A stretch of DNA of 64,000 nt, taken from assembly GCF_006717045.1 (NCBI RefSeq), contig NZ_VFPH01000002.1, forward strand, positions 2,294,001 to 2,358,000, given 5' to 3'. The stretch comes from Pseudonocardia cypriaca (GTDB lineage: Bacteria; Actinomycetota; Actinomycetes; Mycobacteriales; Pseudonocardiaceae). Below the pieces are notes generated by a model that saw only the letters and a program-made list of their open reading frames with translations, did no database searches and was not told the DNA's origin. Shown here piece after piece: positions 59,031-64,000 of the stretch. Every line of letters starts with the position of its first letter. Position 1 is the stretch's first letter. Both the position numbers and the translations under genes were made by a program.

Positions 59031-60133
59031 GCTCGCACCAGCGACAGAGCTGTCACCACCACGGCGATGACTGCGGCCGCCAGCACGAGCCATGCGCCCG
59101 GACCCGGCGCGGCGACGACGTCCTGGCCTGCGGCGACCAGCACCCGTGCGTTGCGCATCGCAGCGGCCAGGTCCAGCCAGACGTGCGCCGCGACGGCCAC
59201 GACGAGGCCGCACACGCCCACACCGAGCAGCCGCCCGCGGACGACGTGCGCGGGCCGTCCCGCCCGCAGCACCATCGCGAGCGCGGCGACGAGCGCCAGC
59301 GCGGCAGCCGCGCCGAGGGGGACTCCCAGCAGCGGCGCGGTCTCGGTCGGTGCGACGACGGGGATGTCGAGCCCGTACTCGGAGCCGGCTTCGGAGTAGC
59401 TGGAGGTCCACGGCGAGCCGGTGGTGATCCCCCGCCCGGCGACGACCTCCCCGAAGCAGGCACCGACCGCGACCGCCGCCAGGGCCGGCAGCAGCAGGGC
59501 GACGCTGGTCCGCGGGCGTCGCGGTAGAGCGGGAAGCCCGGCGACGAGCACCGCGACCACGAGCGCCACCAGAGCGGCGGCCAGTACGAGCCACGTGCCC
59601 GCGCCGACCTGCACGACCTGCCATGGACTGCCCGGCCCGCGCGCGTCGCCGAGCTCGGCGGCCACATCGAACCCGATCGAGGCCGCCCCGCCGACCAGCA
59701 GGCCCGCGACGAGCGCGGCCATGCCGGGAGCGGCACGCAGCGGCCTCGAACCCGAAGCGAGCACGAGGATCGCGACGACGAGCGCGAGGACGGCGCCGAG
59801 GGTGACCAACCCGCCGACGGCAGGTGCCGCGGCGGCCCGTTCGAACAGGCGCGCCAGCTCGGGGTCGGGCCACAGCAGCCCGGCGAGGGTGAAGAACCAC
59901 GGTATGACGAACTGGTCGATCGCCGAGACGGCATGTCCCGGCTCCGTGGACCACATCACCCAGCTCCAGCCGGTACGGACCTGGACCATCTCGCCCGATG
60001 CGGATGACGACTCCACGTAGAGCACGAGCGCGCCGGACTGGCCGATCACGGCGAGTGCGGATGCCACGACCGCGAGGCCCGCGGCCAGCAACCGCCGCCG
60101 ACGCCCGGCCGCGGCCGCGCAACGGGGTACCAC
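59027..60133 (-). CDS. Polytopic membrane protein of unknown function
   Basis: About 368 residues with seven or eight predicted helices, including a first helix LLAAGLAVVASALAVIG, a loop with WSWVMWSTEPGHAVSAIDQF and repeated Ala/Val/Leu-rich helices. A Ser/Thr-rich external segment (STTGSPWTSSYSEAGSEYG-like) lies in the middle. No family recognised. The start is uncertain: GTG at 60133 is used, but a GTG at 60217 would add 28 residues. It is translationally coupled to the aldehyde dehydrogenase gene. Confidence 0.6.
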   Translation of the reverse strand: MVPRCAAAAGRRRRLLAAGLAVVASALAVIGQSGALVLYVESSSASGEMVQVRTGWSWVMWSTEPGHAVSAIDQFVIPWFFTLAGLLWPDPELARLFERAAAAPAVGGLVTLGAVLALVVAILVLASGSRPLRAAPGMAALVAGLLVGGAASIGFDVAAELGDARGPGSPWQVVQVGAGTWLVLAAALVALVVAVLVAGLPALPRRPRTSVALLLPALAAVAVGACFGEVVAGRGITTGSPWTSSYSEAGSEYGLDIPVVAPTETAPLLGVPLGAAAALALVAALAMVLRAGRPAHVVRGRLLGVGVCGLVVAVAAHVWLDLAAAMRNARVLVAAGQDVVAAPGPGAWLVLAAAVIAVVVTALSLVRA

Positions 60134-60239
60134 GCACCTGTGGACATGCGGACACGGTCGCACCTCGCTCCGGGAGGGCTCCCCGACCCTCGGACCACCG
60201 TTGCGGGGCGGCGCCACCCGGATCCGGCCACGTTCCGGC

Positions 60240-61103
60240 TCAGGACCGGTGCGGCAGCTTCTTCGGGGTCGACGGCGGCGGCACCACCGGGCCGGCGTCG
60301 CCGTCGGGTGCGGTGTCGAGGTCGACGATCACGGGAGCGTGGTCGCTCGGGCCGCTGCCCTTGCGTGCCTTGCGGTCCACCCAGGCCGCCTGCACGCGCG
60401 CGGCCGGGTCGGCCCCCGCGAGCACGAGGTCGATGCGCATGCCGAGGTCCTGGTGGAACCGCCCGGCGCGGTAGTCCCAGTAGGTGAAGATCCGGTCGGA
60501 CGGCCAGCGGTCGCGCACCACGTCGTGCAGGCCGAGGCCCTTGATCTCGGCGAGCGCCTTCCGCTCGGCCGGCGTGACGTGGGTCGAGTTCACGAAGAGC
60601 GCCGGGTCCCACAGGTCCTCGTCGGTGGGGGCGATGTTCATGTCACCCGCCACGACCGCCGTCGTCGCGTCGGTGATCGACTGCCGCAGCGCCGCGAGCC
60701 ACTCCAGCTTGTAGAGGTAGTGCGGGTCGTCGGGCGTGCGCCCGTTCGGCACGTACACCGACGTGACGCGCAACCCGCCGCACGTCGCCGAAACCGCGCG
60801 CGCCTCGGCGGGCGAGTCGGGGGCCGGGAACCGCGGTTCGCCGGGCAGCCCGCGCACGACGTCGTCGAGCCCGACGCGCGACAGCAGCGCCACCCCGTTC
60901 CAGCGGCCCTCCCCGAAGTGGGCGACGGCGTAGCCCCGCTCCGCGAGCGGCCCGTCGAAGGCTTCGGCGAACGCCTCGTCGGACAGCTTGGTCTCCTGCA
61001 GGCACACGACGTCGGGTGCGCGCTCGTCCAGCCATGGCAGCAGCCGGGGCAGGCGGGTGAGGGCCGAGTTCACGTTCCAGGTAGCCAGACGCACCTGGAG
61101 CAC
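60240..61103 (-). CDS. xthA: Exodeoxyribonuclease III
   Basis: AP endonuclease/3' exonuclease of base excision repair. In 287 residues: RLATWNVNSALTRLPRLL, CLQETKLSDEAF (Glu metal ligand), GGLRVTSVYVPNGR (Tyr), AVVAGDMNIAPTDEDLWD (Asp-Asn) and GPSDHAPVIVDL (Asp-His) make the full EEP active site. It starts at a GTG, with possible second GTG at 61094, on the strand opposite xylA, 48 bases away. A Pro-rich tail ends the protein. Confidence 0.94.
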   Translation of the reverse strand: MLQVRLATWNVNSALTRLPRLLPWLDERAPDVVCLQETKLSDEAFAEAFDGPLAERGYAVAHFGEGRWNGVALLSRVGLDDVVRGLPGEPRFPAPDSPAEARAVSATCGGLRVTSVYVPNGRTPDDPHYLYKLEWLAALRQSITDATTAVVAGDMNIAPTDEDLWDPALFVNSTHVTPAERKALAEIKGLGLHDVVRDRWPSDRIFTYWDYRAGRFHQDLGMRIDLVLAGADPAARVQAAWVDRKARKGSGPSDHAPVIVDLDTAPDGDAGPVVPPPSTPKKLPHRS

Positions 61104-61116
61104 GCTACCGTTGCCG

Positions 61117-61139
61117 AGTTTGTACGATGGCCGAACAAA
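61117..61139. promoter_or_regulatory. Candidate XylR operator before xylA
   Basis: AGTTTGT (61117-61123) and AACAAA (61134-61139) form an imperfect inverted repeat around TACGAT, directly before the xylA ribosome binding site AAAGGGG. ROK-family XylR repressors bind TTTGT/ACAAA half-sites, and a ROK gene begins at 63787. Confidence 0.5.
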
Positions 61140-61150
61140 GGGGTTTGACG

Positions 61151-62335
61151 ATGCCGCAGCCCACCCGCGAGGACCGCTTCAGCTTCGGGCTCTGGACGGT
61201 CGGCTGGCCCGCCCGTGACCCGTTCGGGGACGCGACGCGGCCCGCGATCGACCCTGTCGAGTCGGTGCACCGGCTCGCCGAGCTCGGCTGCTGGGGCGTG
61301 AACTTCCACGACGACGACCTCATCCCGTTCGGCACCGAGGCCGCCGAGCGCGACCGGATCATCGCCCGGTTCAAGGCGGCCCTGGCCGACACCGGGACCG
61401 TCGTGACGACGATGACCACCAACCTGTTCACCCACCCCGTCTTCAAGGACGGGGCGTTCACCAGCAACGACCGGGGCGTGCGCCGGTTCGCGCTGCGCAA
61501 GGTCATCCGCAACCTCGACCTCGCCGCCGAGCTGGGCGCGAAGACGTACGTCTTCTGGGGTGGCCGGGAGGGCGCCGAGGTCGACTCCGGCAAGGACATC
61601 GCCGCAGCCCTCGACCGCTACCGCGAGGGCATCGACCTGCTCGCCGCGTACGTCAAGGAGCAGGGCTACGACATCCGCTTCGCGATCGAGCCGAAGCCGA
61701 ACGAGCCCCGCGGCGACATCCTGCTGCCCACCCTCGGCCACGCGCTCGCGTTCATCGCCGAGCTGGAGCACGGCGACATCGTCGGTGTCAACCCCGAGGT
61801 CGGCCACGAGCAGATGGCCGGGCTCAACTACACGGCGGGCATCGCCCAGGCGCTGTGGGCGGGCAAGCTCTTCCACATCGACCTGAACGGGCAGCGCGGC
61901 ATCAAGTACGACCAGGACCTCGTGTTCGGTCACGGCGACCTGCTCAGCGCGTTCGCCACCGTTGACCTGCTGGAGAACGGCGCGCCAGGCGGCGGGCCGA
62001 AGTACGACGGCCCCCTGCACTTCGACTACAAGCCGCTGCGCACCGAGGACATCGACGGCGTCTGGGCGTCGGCCGCGGCGAACATGAGCACCTACCTGCT
62101 GCTCAAGGAGCGGGCCGCCGCGTTCCGCGCCGACCCGGAGGTGGCCGAGGCGTTCGCGGTCTCCGGGGTGGCCGAGCTGGCGAAGCCCACGCTGAACCCC
62201 GGCGAGACCGTGGCCGACCTCAAGGCCGACCGCTCCGCGTTCGAGGACTACGACGCCGTGAAGGCGGGTGAGCGCGGCTACGGCTACGTCCGGCTCAACC
62301 AGCTGGCGGTGGAGCACCTGATGGGCGCCCGATGA
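61151..62335 (+). CDS. xylA: Xylose isomerase
   Basis: Converts D-xylose to D-xylulose. In 394 residues the catalytic His53 is in WGVNFHDDDL, and Glu180 and Lys182 are in FAIEPKPNEPRGD; metal ligands follow in NPEVGHEQMAGLNY and HIDLNGQRGIKYDQD. ATG at 61151 has AAAGGGG seven bases upstream; the frame open from 61127 runs through the candidate operator and is not used. The last codon overlaps the first of xylB (ATGA). Xylose utilisation unit with xylB and a ROK repressor. Confidence 0.97.
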   Translation: MPQPTREDRFSFGLWTVGWPARDPFGDATRPAIDPVESVHRLAELGCWGVNFHDDDLIPFGTEAAERDRIIARFKAALADTGTVVTTMTTNLFTHPVFKDGAFTSNDRGVRRFALRKVIRNLDLAAELGAKTYVFWGGREGAEVDSGKDIAAALDRYREGIDLLAAYVKEQGYDIRFAIEPKPNEPRGDILLPTLGHALAFIAELEHGDIVGVNPEVGHEQMAGLNYTAGIAQALWAGKLFHIDLNGQRGIKYDQDLVFGHGDLLSAFATVDLLENGAPGGGPKYDGPLHFDYKPLRTEDIDGVWASAAANMSTYLLLKERAAAFRADPEVAEAFAVSGVAELAKPTLNPGETVADLKADRSAFEDYDAVKAGERGYGYVRLNQLAVEHLMGAR

Positions 62336-63735
62336 CACTGGTGGCCGGGGTCGACTCGTCGACCCAGTCCTGCACGGTCGTGATCCGGGACGCGGCCACC
62401 GGCACCCTCGTGCGTTCGGGCAACGCGAAGCACCCGGACGGCACCGAGGTCCACCCCTCCGCCTGGTGGGAGGCGCTGCAGGCCGCGATCGCGGAGGCCG
62501 GCGGGCTCGACGGGGTCGAGGCGATCGCCGTGGCAGGCCAGCAGCACGGCATGGTCTGCCTCGACGAGGCGGGCGAGGTCGTCCGGCCCGCGCTGCTGTG
62601 GAACGACACCCGCTCCGCTGCCGCGGCCGCCGACCTCGTCGCCGAGCTGGGCGCCAAGGAGTGGGCGGAGGCCACCGGGAGCGTCCCGGTGGCGTCGTTC
62701 ACGGCCACCAAGCTGCGGTGGCTAGCCGAGCACGAGCCGGAGCACGCCGCCGCCACCGCGGCGGTGTGCCTGCCGCACGACTGGCTCACCTGGAAGCTGC
62801 TGGGCACCGGCGCGCTCGACGACCTGGTCACCGACCGCTCCGACGCCAGCGGCACCGGCTACTTCTCGGGTGTCACCGGTGAGTACCGGCTCGACCTGCT
62901 GGAGCGCGCGTTCGGCCGGTCGGACGTCCGGCTGCCGCGGGTGCTCGGCCCGGCCGAGGCGGCCGGCCGCACCCCGGACGGGTTGCTCGTCGGGCCCGGC
63001 GCGGGCGACAACGCGGGTGCGGCGCTCGGGCTCGGGGCCGCCGTCGGGGACGTGGTGATCTCGATCGGCACGTCCGGGGTGGTGTCCGCGATCAGCCCGA
63101 CCCCGACCGCGGACGAGACCGGCATCATCGCCGGCTTCGCGTCCGCGTCCGGCGAGCACCTGCCGCTGGTGTGCACGCTGAACGCCGCTCGGGTGCTCGA
63201 CGCGGCGGCGCGCATGCTCGGCGTCGACCACGACGGGCTGTCCCGGCTCGCCCTGTCGGCGCCGCCCGGGTCCGACGGGCTCGTGCTCGTGCCGTACCTG
63301 GAGGGCGAGCGGACCCCCAACCGGCCCGACGCCACCGGCGCACTGCACGGGCTCACGCTGGCGAGCTCCACGCCCGCGCACATGGCGCGCGCGGCCGTGG
63401 AAGGCCTGCTGTGCGGGCTCGCCGACGCGCTCGACGCGTTCCTCGCGGCCGACGTGCCCCTCGAACGGGCGTTCCTCGTGGGTGGCGGCGCCCGCTCGGA
63501 GGCCCTGGCCCGCATCGCGCCCGCGGTGCTCGGGCGGCCCGTGCTGCGCCCCACGCCCGGTGAGTACGTGGCCGACGGCGCGGCCCGGCAGGCGGCCTGG
63601 GTGCTCGCAGGCGGCGACAACCCGCCGGTGTGGGAGGCCGCCGACACGGAGACGTTCGAGGCCGACCCCACGCCGGCAGTCCGCGAACGCTACGCGCAGG
63701 TGCGCGAGCTGACGGCACCGCGCCTCGGCTCGTGA
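62332..63735 (+). CDS. xylB: Xylulokinase
   Basis: Phosphorylates D-xylulose to xylulose 5-phosphate for the pentose phosphate pathway. The 467-residue FGGY-family kinase has the ATP-binding start LVAGVDSSTQSCTVVI, the sugar motif AVAGQQHGMVCLDE and LLWNDTRS, GDNAGAALGLGAAVGDVVISIGTSG and the later LVGGGARSEALARIAPAVLGRPV. ATG at 62332 overlaps the xylA stop by four bases. Confidence 0.97.
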   Translation: MTLVAGVDSSTQSCTVVIRDAATGTLVRSGNAKHPDGTEVHPSAWWEALQAAIAEAGGLDGVEAIAVAGQQHGMVCLDEAGEVVRPALLWNDTRSAAAAADLVAELGAKEWAEATGSVPVASFTATKLRWLAEHEPEHAAATAAVCLPHDWLTWKLLGTGALDDLVTDRSDASGTGYFSGVTGEYRLDLLERAFGRSDVRLPRVLGPAEAAGRTPDGLLVGPGAGDNAGAALGLGAAVGDVVISIGTSGVVSAISPTPTADETGIIAGFASASGEHLPLVCTLNAARVLDAAARMLGVDHDGLSRLALSAPPGSDGLVLVPYLEGERTPNRPDATGALHGLTLASSTPAHMARAAVEGLLCGLADALDAFLAADVPLERAFLVGGGARSEALARIAPAVLGRPVLRPTPGEYVADGAARQAAWVLAGGDNPPVWEAADTETFEADPTPAVRERYAQVRELTAPRLGS

Positions 63736-63745
63736 ACCCGTGGGA

Positions 63746-63796
63746 GAACGCTCCGCGAGTCGCGGGATGAGTGCGGGCGAGTCGGGGTGAGCGTTC
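63746..63796. repeat. ACTCGC-type inverted repeat before the ROK gene
   Basis: GAACGCTC at the left and GAGCGTTC at the right enclose two direct units (CGCGAGTCGCGGGATGAGTG and GGCGAGTCGGGGTGAG) that match the inverted units of the array at 39750-39965. The GTG start of the ROK gene is inside it. Confidence 0.7.
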
Positions 63797-64000
63797 CCGC
63801 GGGGCAGCACACGGTCCGGCGGCACAACCTGGCGCTCGTGCTGGGGGAGGTCGCCGGGCCGGAACCGCTGTCCAGGGCCGCCGTGGCGGCGCGTACCGGG
63901 CTCACGCGCGGCACCGTGTCGTCGCTGGTGGAGGAGCTGATCGCGGCCGGGCTCGTCACGGAGCTCGCGGCCGCCCGTGGCGGGCCGGGACGGCCGGCGA
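63787..64000 (+). CDS. ROK-family transcriptional regulator, N-terminal part (cut by window edge)
   Basis: The first 71 codons of a ROK repressor: VRRHNLALVLGEVAGPEPLSRAAVAARTGLTRGTVSSLVEELIAAGLVTEL is a winged helix-turn-helix of the XylR/NagC type. The sugar-binding ROK domain would follow beyond the window. Position after xylAB suggests it is XylR, released by xylose. GTG at 63787 is inside a repeat and the start is therefore uncertain. Confidence 0.85.
   Translation, partial: MSVPAGQHTVRRHNLALVLGEVAGPEPLSRAAVAARTGLTRGTVSSLVEELIAAGLVTELAAARGGPGRPA

Overview
The window is chromosomal DNA from a very GC-rich actinobacterium, most likely a Pseudonocardia-like member of the Pseudonocardiaceae (inference from gene content and from protein sequence recalled from memory; no search was run). 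The evidence is strong G/C at third codon positions, frequent GTG starts with GTGA/ATGA overlaps, and actinobacterial marker genes: whiB7, mycoredoxin, kstR, uvrD2 with a tetracysteine motif, and a class F sortase. There are no transposases, phage genes, rRNA operons or CRISPR arrays. One tRNA (initiator fMet) is present.

Layout. 1-2157: ftsE (cut by the window edge), prfB and a PadR regulator, all on the minus strand. 2358-8038: a peptide/nickel-type ABC importer operon with two permeases, a fused double ATPase and a lipoprotein binding protein. 8105-11829: a lipocalin-like protein and a MacB-like ABC exporter pair. 12146-14984: kstR facing two acyl-CoA dehydrogenase subunit genes (sterol side-chain type). 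15097-18708: a small RHH/PIN toxin-antitoxin pair, a tyrosine phosphatase with a divergent TetR regulator, and a polysaccharide pyruvyl transferase. 18935-21219: soxR divergent from an SDR gene and a QueA-like gene. 21455-30240: a secreted transglycosylase, an OafA-type acyltransferase, an S4 protein, methyltransferases, a glycosyltransferase, an SDR and an orphan cytochrome b (qcrB). 30768-45645: a block collinear with mycobacterial Rv3193c-Rv3199c (UPF0182, PDZ protease, zincin, ThiF-like, ABC1 kinase, whiB7, uvrD2, mycoredoxin, nudC). Its whiB7 carries a long leader with an upstream ORF and an intrinsic terminator. 45642-53381: two M16 peptidases, an aldoxime dehydratase/nitrilase operon, a BldC-like small regulator facing an unknown gene across a 9-bp repeat array, a NitR-like AraC regulator, and proA. 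53493-61103: a MetE-like protein, an MFS transporter, a sortase with an anchored lipoprotein, an aldehyde dehydrogenase, a membrane protein and xthA. 61151-64000: xylA, xylB and the start of a ROK (XylR-like) repressor.

The most unusual content is non-coding. Three palindromic elements of 168-170 bp (8574, 18770, 36442) share size, a central core and CTAG ends. At four of the six ends the CTAG supplies the TAG stop codon of the adjoining gene. Four other structured repeats accompany them: a 15-20 bp-arm hairpin family (18711, 50468, 53421), a pair of 70-bp repeats on either side of an AbiEi-like gene (43568, 44593), a 22-bp ACTCGC array (39750, with a relative at 63746), and the 9-bp direct repeat array at 50776, which is the probable operator of the BldC-like protein. 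Two SoxR-type boxes sit in 19-bp promoter spacers directly before apparently leaderless genes (19420, 54636).
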